DNA of 64,000 bases, from NCBI GenBank assembly GCA_904063045.1, contig CAJFCJ010000019.1:1441700-1505699 (forward strand), in the 5' to 3' direction. The notes beneath the pieces are model-generated. The model made no database searches and was not told where the DNA came from. It worked only from the letters and a program-made list of their open reading frames with translations. This DNA comes from Dimorphilus gyrociliatus (taxonomy: Eukaryota > Annelida > Polychaeta > Dinophilidae). Positions 12,872-24,100 of the stretch are shown piece after piece. The translations under genes and the position numbers were made by a program. Each line of letters starts with the position of its first letter. Position 1 is the stretch's first letter.

Positions 12872-14092
12872 ATGAAATGGAAATCGGCTAAGTATCTATA
12901 TATGCATCCATCGTTCAGCGGTATGGTTGTTGGACTATTATCAGGCATAATTGGTTACAAAACTTTGTGCGCCAAACCTCATATAGAATATGAGGAATTA
13001 CCAGGTAAGCTAAAATACCACAAAGCCTGTTTGTAATTACTCCTTCATGCCAAAATTGCTTTTTAAGATAAAAAGAGAAGGGGTAAGGAAATACTAAAGT
13101 ATGGCATACCAGAAAGACCAGGAGATCTTATGTTCTATAAAAACCACGTGCTGAGCTATAATGCCGCTTCAAGAATTCCATTTTGGGTTGCAGAGCACCT
13201 AACTAAGGATTCCTTATCTGGTATTATTTGACAATCCTGCTTTATTTCTTTATTAGAAATAACATGTTTTATTCGAATAGGTAAAGCTAACAGAAAATTC
13301 TCAGATTTCAAACCTGACCCATCAATTGAAAATTTATTTATGTCTGAAAATTCTGATTACTGGAATAGTGGCTGGTCAAGAGGTCATATGGCACCTGCTG
13401 GCGACAATAAGCATGACCAAGTATATTAATACTTACTAATCTTTATAAAAAGTTCTTATAATATAGATTTTCATTAGGAAGCAATGGATGAATCATTTTT
13501 GTTAACCAATATTGTCCCGCAAGATCTAAGTAACAATGCTGGTTTTTGGAATAGATTGGAAATGTACTGTAGAAAGTTAGTAAAAAATTACGACGACGTA
13601 AGGATATTTTCTGGGCCCGTGATGGTTCCAGAAACAGACCAGGATGGTAATATATACGTAAAATATCGAGTTATTGGAAAGAACCATGTAGCCGTACCAA
13701 CCCATTTGTTTAAAGTGATTGTTGCTGATTCAGCAGATTCCAATCAATTTGTTGCAGCATTCTTAGTACCAAATAAACCTATCACTTTCGAACGAAAATT
13801 GCGGGATTATCAAGTTGATGTGAGCCGAATAGAATCTTTAATTGGGTTTAGACTATTACCCAATTTAAAAGCTAAAAGTATGAAAAATCTGTGCAATAAT
13901 GAAGGATGTAATTTAATTTCCAAAGAGGAATTTGAAAAAATATTTTTGACTAGTCGAATTAAAAACTCCCGAAATATTAAGGATTTGGAAATGCAATGGA
14001 AATCTGCTACAGAACAATTGGATGGAAAACCTTCAAAACATTTAAAAGAAGCCTATAATGAGGCAAAACAGACATTGCAAGCAAGAAATTAG
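12872..14092 (+). CDS. EXOG: EXOG-like mitochondrial endo/exonuclease
   Basis: Four exons (12872-13004, 13068-13220, 13281-13420, 13478-14092) give 346 aa. An N-terminal hydrophobic segment (about residues 14-33, GMVVGLLSGIIGY) fits the inner-membrane anchor of EXOG. The DNA/RNA non-specific nuclease domain follows, with catalytic SRGHMAPAGDN. SRGH rather than DRGH separates EXOG from EndoG. The metal-site region NIVPQD..NN.GFWNRLE is intact, and the C-terminal helical extension typical of EXOG (FRLLPNL...CNLISKEEFE) is present. Expected role: 5'-exonuclease in mitochondrial DNA maintenance. It converges with CCS, leaving 196 nt between stop codons. No disabling change is seen. Confidence 0.93.
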
Positions 14093-14288
14093 ATTACCTA
14101 TCTTATTTTTAGTTTTGTCTCGTAATTACTTTGTTAACTGTTTTGTCTAAAAAGAGTAGAGTTATAAAAGTTATTTAAGTTTTACATTTTTATTAATTAT
14201 ATCAAAAATGCTTTGTGTTGAAATCCAGCTATATTTGTCTTTCAAAACAAGCAAAATCAAGTTCAGAGTATAAAGAAGTCTTCTTATT

Positions 14289-15323
14289 TTATTTCTTACA
14301 ATTACCATTCGGACATTGACTCCTTTCTGGCCCAGCCAAAGGGACATCCCTCTCGTCCCAAACTGTCACACCATCGCAAGCACAAATTCTTTTAGTATTT
14401 TCAAATAAACCTGACGAACGTGCAATAATTCCGCAAACCTGACTAAAAATATTGACAATTTTTAAATTAAATAGTTAGATAGTTGATATTCTGTTTACCG
14501 ATTTTTCGCAGAATCGTGTAAGACTAGTGAACGACCAATGAGGCTATATATAGGGAATTTATCTTTTTCCACTCGAAATTCAAGTCGACCATTATTCGAA
14601 GACTCAGCTTCAACAACTGGGTAAAAGCTTTTTTGATTTTTTTGAAATATATCTCCACAACTAAGAATTAACAGCATTTCTAATTTATTTGTACAATAGA
14701 AAAGAGTATTATTTTTATCATTACCTTTGACACCCTTCGGATAAATCTCCAAGTTCGTGAACAAATAGTTTATGCATTGTTTTTGGTCTTAAACCATCAA
14801 TTGTTCCTTCAATAATACAGCTTTCGTTTTCCATCTGAACCAATCGAGTAACACCTTTACTATTAGCATTTGACATCATACAGACAGCAGCAGAGTTTAT
14901 TTCTGAAAGAATAGAAAAGAATTATATTTAAATAAATAAGAGAGAGAGTAAAGTACTTACTTTTGTCACCAAGACCCTGTAAAACTGCTCTTTTGCCTGT
15001 ACTTTCGATTGTTTGCAACACTTTTGTTGAAGGTAGTGATGAGCTTACAACTAATCGTTGATATTTTAAATCGACACTTAATATGTCTATATTATCTAAC
15101 TTAGAGAGAGCATTTCGAATAGATGTTTCGCAACTTTCACACTTCATTTCAACAACAAATTCCATCTAAAATCAAAATAACTCTTTATCGCTCAGTCATT
15201 TTATATGTCCATTGATTATATAAAATTTTGTGAAATTACTTGTTAAAATTTTTGAATAAACACAAAACAAGTGTTATTTATTGAATATATAATCAAGATA
15301 TTACTTACTGTTGCTTTTGCCAT
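14289..15323 (-). CDS. CCS: Copper chaperone for superoxide dismutase, divergent central domain
   Basis: Five exons (15309-15323, 14961-15165, 14725-14902, 14499-14660, 14289-14442) give 237 aa. Domain 1 is an Atx1-like fold with the copper site MKCESC. Domain 3 carries the CXC motif (RICACDG) followed by VTVWDERD, and the CGIIARSSGLFEN junction is diagnostic for CCS. The central SOD-like domain is shortened: after GDLSEGCQ the sequence runs SCGDIFQKNQKSFYP, with no H/N/HG zinc-loop histidines, then resumes at YSLIGRSLVLHD. A second cysteine pair (QCPNGNC) ends the protein. It should deliver copper to Cu/Zn SOD in the cytosol through domains 1 and 3, and binding of zinc in domain 2 is doubtful. 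It is head-to-head with TM2D3. Confidence 0.9.
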
Positions 15324-15809
15324 GATTCAAAATTTAGAAAAGAACTTAGTCCTGGAAATGCTAGTTGGAGGTCGGCTTATATAATACTGAAAAGAGCAAA
15401 AAGTGAGTGAAATTGTTGTTTATAACAGAAACTTTTTAAAGTCAATTTAAGATATTTCAGTAATTCTATAAAACCGGAAATATTTATATTATTAGGTATG
15501 ACACTATAGAAAGTTACTTTTTTGAATTTGTTATTTTAAATATTCGAGAAGGTGTAGAAATCTTGGCAATTAAACTAATGAAAAAATTAAGATTTTTTAG
15601 TATTCAATATTTACTTGTCGTAATATAAAAGATGAATGATTTTTTTCACGAATTAAATTTGATCAGTTTAGAAAAATGCGAACCTGATTCTAGACGAACC
15701 GTGATATTTTGAAACTATTTCCGGTTCCGTTTTCATTTTACTACAGAAGAATCGAATAATAATTCTTTTCTCTTAGTGAACACAAAAGCCCACAGCTGTT
15801 AACAACGCT

Positions 15810-16544
15810 ATGCGTTATCTTAATTGGTAATAAAAGCAAACCCTTCTTAATTCATATCTGATTTTATTCTCTTGCAGTGTATATACCCTTTTACCCATCT
15901 TTCTCTGTTATCGTTCCGCTAAAGCTGCAGAAAAAGACTTAAATATCGTTTCTGGACCACTCCTCTGTCCCAGTAATTCAGACTGCGAAAAATTAGGAGG
16001 AGAGTGTATTGATTGTAAATTTCCAAAATGCAATTATGGTGAGGTTGTGAGCGTTACTTGTACTGCTAAAAAAAGTGTCAAGTGCAATGGAAATCCAACA
16101 TTTAACAGAACAGGAAATTGTAATTATTGCTTTCAAGAAAATGTCCATTATTGCTCAGCTACTAAAGATTGTGACGTAGTGAAAGCTCCGAAGCAACGAT
16201 ATCGTGCTAATTGCACAGTCAAATCTAACGTAATTTGCAAAGGATCTCGTCTATTTTATAAATATCGCGAATGCAATTGGTCTTTTAGGTGCAAATGGTC
16301 TACAGCTTTAATTCTAAGGTAAATTTCTCCTATACTCTATTTTATATTATGAATGCTAATAATACCAATATTTACCAGTATTACCCTTGGAGGGTTTGGA
16401 GCAGATCGCTTTTACTTGGGTCTCTGGAGAGCAGGAATCGGAAAGCTATTCAGCTTTGGTGGTTTAGGAGTATGGACACTAGTAGACGTCATTTTAATTG
16501 CAACAGAATATGTTAAACCGGCAGATGGATCTTACTATTTATGA
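15810..16544 (+). CDS. TM2D3: TM2 domain-containing protein 3 (almondex-like)
   Basis: Three exons (15810-15826, 15878-16318, 16379-16544) give 207 aa. A short first exon begins a signal peptide (MRYLNCVYTLLPIFLCYRSAKA). A cysteine-rich luminal region follows, then the TM2 domain: ITLGGFGADRFYLGLW, an aspartate-containing turn and GLGVWTLVDVILI. The C-terminus KPADGSYYL matches the conserved end of TM2D3/almondex. The family is membrane-resident and linked in flies to Notch signalling at the gamma-secretase step, which is family knowledge rather than something visible here. The start is the only ATG that gives both a signal peptide and a phase-2 donor joining exon 2. Confidence 0.9.
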
Positions 16545-16930
16545 CAGAATGTACATTCACACTATTGTTTTCTGATGTAGAGAAAAAACGTTCTTAAAAA
16601 CTATTGCATTTTTTGATTTTTTCCGTCTGACTTGAAATGTTAAAACTTTGTACTTTGCTAAAGCTAACAAAAAAAAAAGAAATAAGAAAGAAGCAGACCA
16701 ATGCATTCGTTATTTATTATTGTTAGAACATTTATAAAAACGAAAAGAAACAAGAAAATTATCTATATTAAAGGAAATTGAAAATCTTTACAAAAGCGTT
16801 TTTTAAAACTAAAAGTTAATTTTTAAAGAATTATTTTTACTAATTAAGTAATTAAATACTTTCATATATTTTTTAAATATAACATACATCAGTTTGGAAA
16901 GATTAAAGTCTTTCGTCAAACTAAGATATA
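16545..16930. other. Intergenic TM2D3/ADAM10
   Basis: AT-rich, with oligo-A runs near 16669 that may include the TM2D3 polyadenylation region. No exon seen. The true 5' end of the ADAM10-like gene could lie here. Confidence 0.4.
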
Positions 16931-19900
16931 ATGAAGGATGTACCCTATAAAAAGAGACATGTTTTTATCTTACTTTTAAAAATGATATCGATGGAATACC
17001 AAGGTTAAATCGTAAAATTTTGATGTTATTAGTATTAACTAAACAACCTTCTACATTCCATATATATTTTTTTCAACATATAAATAGTCAAATGTGACAA
17101 ACTAGATAAAATTCTAGGAAATTATGAGATTATTCCATATTTTCCATTACTAGACTGCTATAAAAGTAATAGGATAGCTTGGAATTTTTACGCTTTTGAT
17201 AGGTTTGTATACTTTTTTTAATAGAGATTTTAAATATAAAATATTTGATCATTTTTCCAGGAAATTTCAAATTATCTTATTCCAAAATGAAGAGAATTTC
17301 TCATCTTCTCATGTAGATATTATTATCAGTAGCCAAAATACTAATTCGAATGTTTTTACAACGGATTATCAATCATCTATCAATAGCTATACAGGATTTA
17401 TCGTTGGTTTGTAATCTTATCAGTCATTTTATTATAATTAATAAATAATTTATCTTCCGTTTGTATAGATGACGTCAACTCTAAAGTTGACGGTTTTATT
17501 ATTAATTGCTATTTTGAGGGAAACATAAAAACTTCAAGCGAAATTTATATGATTGAATCGGCTTTAAAATATTTTAATAATTCAAATAATAATACAAACA
17601 AAGCAATTATTTATAAAAAAAGTGAACATCTTACTCTAAATCAAACGTACAATGCAATTTATTATAAATAATTATAGTCCTATATATAAAAAATTAATAT
17701 AATCTATATTAAAGACAGGAAATTTTTAATTCAAAGTTTTGCACTACAAAAGATGTTGATTTAAATGAGTCTGACAGTAAAGTAAAACCATTAGTTTTGT
17801 TTCTACTTTTCTATTCTAATTAGTTAATTAATTAACATTCTTAGAATTCTATTAGAAATCGAAGTAAAAGATATACAACAAAAATTAAGCAAAGAGTTTG
17901 TACACTTGGTATTATAGCTGATCATAAACTATGGCAATATTACAAGCTAAACTTCATGGATGATAGTGTAACTTATAATCGACTTCTAAATTCAATTAAT
18001 CTTATTGTTGAAATGGTCGCTTATTTTTTTATTAATTATTAAATTAATTAATCATATTTTATAATAATAATTTATATAAGACTAGAGATATTTATAGAAC
18101 AACTGAATTTGAAACGTCTGATGGTACGAAAATTTTTGACGGAATAGATTTCGAAATAAGAAAACTTGAGATTATTGATGATTGCTCGAAAGTAACGAAA
18201 AAGTATCAGATTGAATTATGTAAGGAAGATAGGACACCTGACAATATATTAGAAATTATTGGTTCGGAAAGGGATATCTGTATGGAATACTGCGTTGTTT
18301 TCGTCTTTACTCATAGGGTATTCGCTGAAGGTTTACTTGGATATGCTCACGTAGGCCAACTTTCAAGTAAGCTATTTATCAATTAGAGAAATAACTTCAA
18401 CATTGATGATTACTATTCCTGAAGGAGATGGAGGACCTTGTCCAAATTCTGTACGGAAGTTTTTTCCTTAATTAACAAGATATTCTTGTAATTCATTTAT
18501 CTTCGTAGAGATCTGAATATTGTTATAACGTTGGATTGGTAACATCTTTAAATCATTACATCCCAGTAACAAATTACCAGCTGTCTTTAGTTTTGGCTCA
18601 CGAAATAGGTCATATATTCTCATCTGGTGTAATTGTTCAACATTTTCCATTCAATTAAAATTATAAAAATAACTAATTTTAGCACGACGAACGCTATAAA
18701 AATTCAATTTGTACTCCAAATGGCCAAAGTGGACAATATTTAATGTACTCATTCGCGAGGAGTGGTAATAAAGCAAACCATAGAAAGTTTAGTCCGTGCA
18801 GGTTTTATTTTCAAATATTATTTTCTTTTCTGCCCGAAAAAAATAAAATAACGTTTATTTTTACAGTAAAAGAAAAATAGCGGACATGCTAAATTTTATC
18901 TATAATACAAAAAAAGATTGCTTTTTAAGTTAGTATCATCTATCTTCTTATTTTTCACCTTAACGTTATCCAATAACAAGTATATTCCTGTTATTGGAAA
19001 ATAGATTTATATTAGTAGGCCTAGTAGTACTATATCTCTTTTTTACTTTTCTTCCATAGAGAAACATATTGGATTTTGTGGTAATAATATTATTGAATTT
19101 GATAGATTTAAGAACGAAGAATGCGATTGTGGTCTTGCAAGGAGAAATTGTAAATGTTGTAATTATCATAAGGATAGATTTCCTTGTAGATTAAAATATA
19201 GTCCATCGAAAAAGATTGAATGCGAGTAATTATTGAATATATTTTTACACTTAGACTAAAACTTACTTATTAATGATTTCATCGAAATGTAAGCTTATCT
19301 CAAGGCCCTTGCTGCAAGAATTGTATCATTCGAAAAGATGGCTCTTGTCAAAGTGAAACTGAATGTTCTTATTCATCAAATTGCACGTATGAGATTGTAC
19401 GCTTAAGCATTAAATATTTATTAACCCGCACAAAATTTTCGAACCAGGTTAGGTACAGTAAAATGCCCTAAACCAGATCCAAAACCAGATGGTACTTTAT
19501 GTTTATATGGTACAAAATTATGTAGTGACGGTGTAGATAGAAAATAACTTTTATATTTACTCTAATTAGAGGATAAAGAAAAAAAACTATATATTACATA
19601 CAGAGATGTTCAAAGACTGTTTGTGAACGTTTAAAATCTTTTAAAAGTTGCGTAAAAGACGAAAAGACTTATCCAAAGGGAAAATATCCAAAGTATTTTT
19701 GCCTTCTTGCTTGCTCTCGTAAGATAAGGAGATAATTACGTTTAACGATACATTCCTTAATGATAATATTCTCATCTTAATCAGATTTTAAGTCAAATTT
19801 TTGCGTAAACATTGCTGATACGAATTTATCAAATGACAAACTATTTAAGAACTTATTCTCCGATAAAATGTTCTATAATTCATCTATCAATGTAACCTTA

Positions 19901-20798
19901 CCACCTGGCTAGTTTTTATAAAAGATATTAAAGTTATAAAACTTCTATTTAGCATTTATTTAACCTTTTTCTAGGTTCAATTTGCAATGGAGATAAAGGT
20001 TATTGTGATTATTTAAACAATTGTAGAGATTTTCTACTAGACGGACCTTTAAAACAGATAGGAAGGAAATTTTATAACAGTCTTAAAGTTAAGAATTTAA
20101 GGGAATTATTTAAGGTTATATTTATTATTATTTAATTATTTATAGATTATAAATTGATTTAAACCTTTAAATTATTGATTAAGAAATACTATTGGTCCAT
20201 TATATTAATAATTGCTATTGTTATATCATTAAATTTTGCATTTATATACGGATTCGATCCATCTTGTCAATATACTGAAATATGGCTGGTAAGTGCTATA
20301 TACTAATACTTTATTGTTTTATTCGTATTTATATTCTCAACATAATCCACTTCTTTTAGGATTTGTACAAACATGTTAGAGTTAAAAGAGGTTCTCTTTA
20401 AATTTTTTCCCATTACATTCTGAAATTATATATCTACTTTTAAAGCACAAACGAGACAGGATGTAGAGGAGTTAATGTTTAAAGAAATACGCCGGATTCT
20501 ACGTAGGAGGTCGACAGTTCTTAAGGAAAACTTACAAAGTGGTAGAAAAGGATTTTCTGCAATTAACTTACGTCAACCAGTTGATTTTGACGAAATTTCT
20601 TTAAAAGCCGAAGAAAAGACATTTGAAAGACAAGCTCAGAGTACTGATCCTCGTAGAGAAAGACTGTCGGTTATCTTCAAGTCTGGACCTTATTTAACAA
20701 GTGAGAAAACCTTACATGATTCTCAGTCGGATAATGAAAATACGGATAATGAAATTAAGATAAACTTGAATGAGGAAGAAGATAATTTTGCTGATTAA
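16931..20798 (+). CDS. ADAM10/Kuzbanian-like metalloprotease
   Basis: About 19 exons: 16931-17003 (tentative), 17203-17406, 17469-17646, 17715-17781, 17845-18015, 18081-18366, 18425-18450, 18509-18628, 18683-18801, 18867-18928, 19060-19225, 19294-19386, 19448-19532, 19604-19718, 19785-19907, 19975-20114, 20184-20288, 20360-20390 and 20446-20798. Total about 838 aa. Domains: prodomain, furin site RSKR (residues 180-183), catalytic domain with zinc motif HEIGHIFSSGHD split by an intron, Met-turn YLMYS, disintegrin (CGNNIIEFD...ECDCG), cysteine-rich region with PPGSICNGDKGYCD as in ADAM10, TM helix (SIILIIAIVISLNFAFIYG), and a cytosolic tail of about 135 aa. Catalytic residues are intact, so an active sheddase (Notch-type substrates) is expected. 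The first exon lacks a convincing signal peptide, and the 26-nt exon has two possible acceptors. Confidence 0.87.
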
Positions 20799-21107
20799 TC
20801 TCTTTCCAATATTTGAACTATACGAAAACAGTGGTTTCTTTTTTTTAAACATTTAAGGTTTACTTTATTAATAATAAAAAGCTTAAATGCCAAAAGTCTT
20901 CGTTTAAATTGATATAAATAACAGCTTTTGATACATCTTTCTCAAATATTACTATTTTATTATATGTCTGCTGTATTAATTTCTGTTTTGTTCACAACAT
21001 CTATAAATATAACACGAATACATTTAATTGAATCCAAGAGGAATGACTACCTTATGGAAACAGTAATTTTCTAGATAGGACAGAAATTTACTAAATATAT
21101 TCATTTT

Positions 21108-24100
21108 TTAGCCTTCAAGATTAGTTGAGGTAATCTCTAATATGGCTTCAAATGAAAAGGGAACAAATAAATGACCAGCCCCTTGATAAAATTTTGACTG
21201 AAATTCGATCCAATGCAGACGCAAAGCGTGAAGGAAAGCCGAGAGTCCCTCCATAATTAATAAAACTCCCACGGTAAGCAGTGCAAAGGTTGGAAATATT
21301 GCAGAGAGCATTATTGCTCCAGCATATCCTGGTATCATTGAGAATCCCATTCTCAAAACCATAGACCATAGAACTTCTGATAGTTGAGCATGGGCCAAGG
21401 ATAAAGCCCACAATCGTAGATAGGAAGCGGTGTGGCTTACGCAATTAAGGAAATATTCTATACTGTGGATTGCTTGATGAACAAGAATATCCCCAAGTTC
21501 GAACTGAAGAAATAAAAAAAGGTAATTAGAATTGTTACAGTAATTGAATTGAAATTGAAGGCAAAAGCTTGAAAAAAAAACAACAAATCAGAGATTCAAC
21601 AAACACAATTTTATCATAGATTAACAAACAAGATGAGAACAACTGTGCATATCTATCAGGATAAAAACCAAGGAAAAGCAAAAAAATTTGTCATAAATTC
21701 TCTTTCGACTCTCCAAATACTATTAGAAGTCATATTACATAGGCAAAATAAAACTATTACTTGAAAAAGATGTTGAAAGAGCGTTTATAAATAGCTAGAC
21801 AATCTTGGTTCTATTACAATATACTAGTTGATACATGCAAACTATTCAGTGCAAATAACAAAATATATTTCCTGCTTCCCGAAAGTTTTACTATATCTTT
21901 TTTATAAAAACTTTTTGCTCACTTTAAGAAACAAAGATGAACTTTTATTCTTAAAGCCAATTAGCTTTCTCAAAAGCGACTAGTATAGATGCAAGCTTAA
22001 AAAAAGTAAATTTTCCTATTCTCTATTAAGGAAGCAGAAAAGAAAAACAACAAAAGTTAGGAGAGTATGACAGATTGAAACCAATCGGAGGCATCTATCA
22101 CCTCTTTTTCAACCGTTTCTTCGTTGTTCATCTGCTCGTCATGTTCGCCACTCATTTCAACGTTATCGCCTGTAACTAAATCGCCAGAATTGACGCTTAA
22201 GTGAGCTTGATCTCTCTTTCCTATTCTTCCGCCGGTCCATTGTGAGATTGCTTCTTCAAACTTTTTCAGCCAATTTAAATAAGCAGAACAGGAAAAAGCA
22301 AAAGCATTAAAAATTTTAAACTGTCACTCTGATTCTACATATAAATTTTTTCCGAACTATAAAAAAAGAGATGCACACACAGAATTCTTTTTTTTTTTCT
22401 AAAAAAAATTTAATCTTGCAGGTTCAGAGTGTCAGGTCACCTTTTCTTCTTCTGTCGTATGATTTTCAAGTAATGGAGCGTCAGATTCGTCGTGATGAAT
22501 TAGAGCAGCTTCGTCATCGTCTGTATCGTTGGCTACTGTTCTTGCTACATGGGTAACTGGAGCCCTACGCTTCTGCTTTTATATAATTTAATTTATTATA
22601 AACTTCGATGAGAAATTCTAAACTGATCATCAATACAAGGCTTGTGTGCTATTAATGACCTTTTATCTGACTACTTAGTGGATATATTCTTATTTGAAAT
22701 GTTGGAAAATAAGAAATTAAAACTAGAAATTTACTCACATCAAATTTTCCTTTGTGTTTCATGTAGAGTAAAATTGGTTTCAAACACAAATGCCATGGAA
22801 TGCATAATCCAGCTAAAATAACTAAGAACGACTCTAAGCCTTGCTGTCCAGGATACCAAGGTACGACAGCGCAAAGAGTCTTGTTTTTATCCAACTTCTG
22901 ATATTTAAACATTACCATATTAATTAAGCCAATCAACAATGATGGAGCACATGCAGAGTCCGCTGGTGTAATGTAAATCCATTTGGCCATAATAATACAC
23001 ACCAAATAAAGAAAGATTGCACTTAAGAATAAAACTTGGGGAATAAATTCACAGAAAATATTCAAAGTGTTTCCAAAATATCTATGATTTGAAAGTGATA
23101 ATATTACACCAGAAAACATATGAATAATTCCCAAAATAACTGATGTCTTCATTTTGAAAGTGTTCAAAAATGATATTTTATTTAGCGACATTTGCCAAAC
23201 AGGATCCATTCCATACCAATATGGTGATCCAGACCATTCAGTAGTATTTGGATCTAAAGCTCTAGTGCCTGTACTATTTGTAAAATCATTAACTGTCCAC
23301 CCTGACCCAAATACGTTGACAGATTTTGAAAAGAAGTCGTTATAGACAAATCCAGTGTACATAGAGAAGATACCCATAAGCATAATCATATATCTTCCGC
23401 TAAAAAACATTCCAAACATTTCATCTTCGTGTGCTTTTTTGGCAATAAGCTGTCTTTCGCGCAGAATCATCCAGATGGCAAAACATAGCATTATAAGTCC
23501 ATGGCCAAAGTCTCCAAACATGACAGCAAATAAGAATGGAAAAGTAATTATTGTAAACGGAGCTGGATTAACTTCTCGATAGACAGCCACTCCGTATGCA
23601 TCGACAATTGACTGAAAGCCGCTTGTAAATTTATTTGTTCTGTTGTAAGTTGGAGGACTCTCTCTAGTTGCCATCCTGTTCAAAATACTTGGAACTGAAG
23701 AACCAGATGCTTCTGTTCCTCGTCGTAAACCTAACTGAATTCGATCCAAATCTGCTACAGGACACCAACACTCAGCAATTAAGCATTTCTGAGTTACGTC
23801 CAAATTAAATAGATTTAAAGTCATATAAATAGCTTTGATTTTTCGAACTTTTATCAGCCACGATCTCATATTCTTGGCAGCAGCAACAAGAACTCTATGT
23901 CTATGATCCCTGGTTTGCTGAAGGACTGTGTTCAAATCTTCAATTCTTGTCATTACTCCGATTGCCATCTCTCTTCTTTCAGCAGGTGTTTCGGGACAAG
24001 GATACAAAGTTGCCCGAAATCCCTCGCATATTTTCTTTACTCTTGTCTTCAATTGATCCCCTTGAAAGAAGATGATAAAAACAGATTTATGTACTTGGTC

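Noticed and set aside
18509-18628. Possible early stop in the ADAM catalytic region suggesting a pseudogene
   Set aside because: The donor at 18629 (GT|GTAATT) keeps phase 0, and the HEIGHIFSSG + HD zinc motif is restored without any frameshift.
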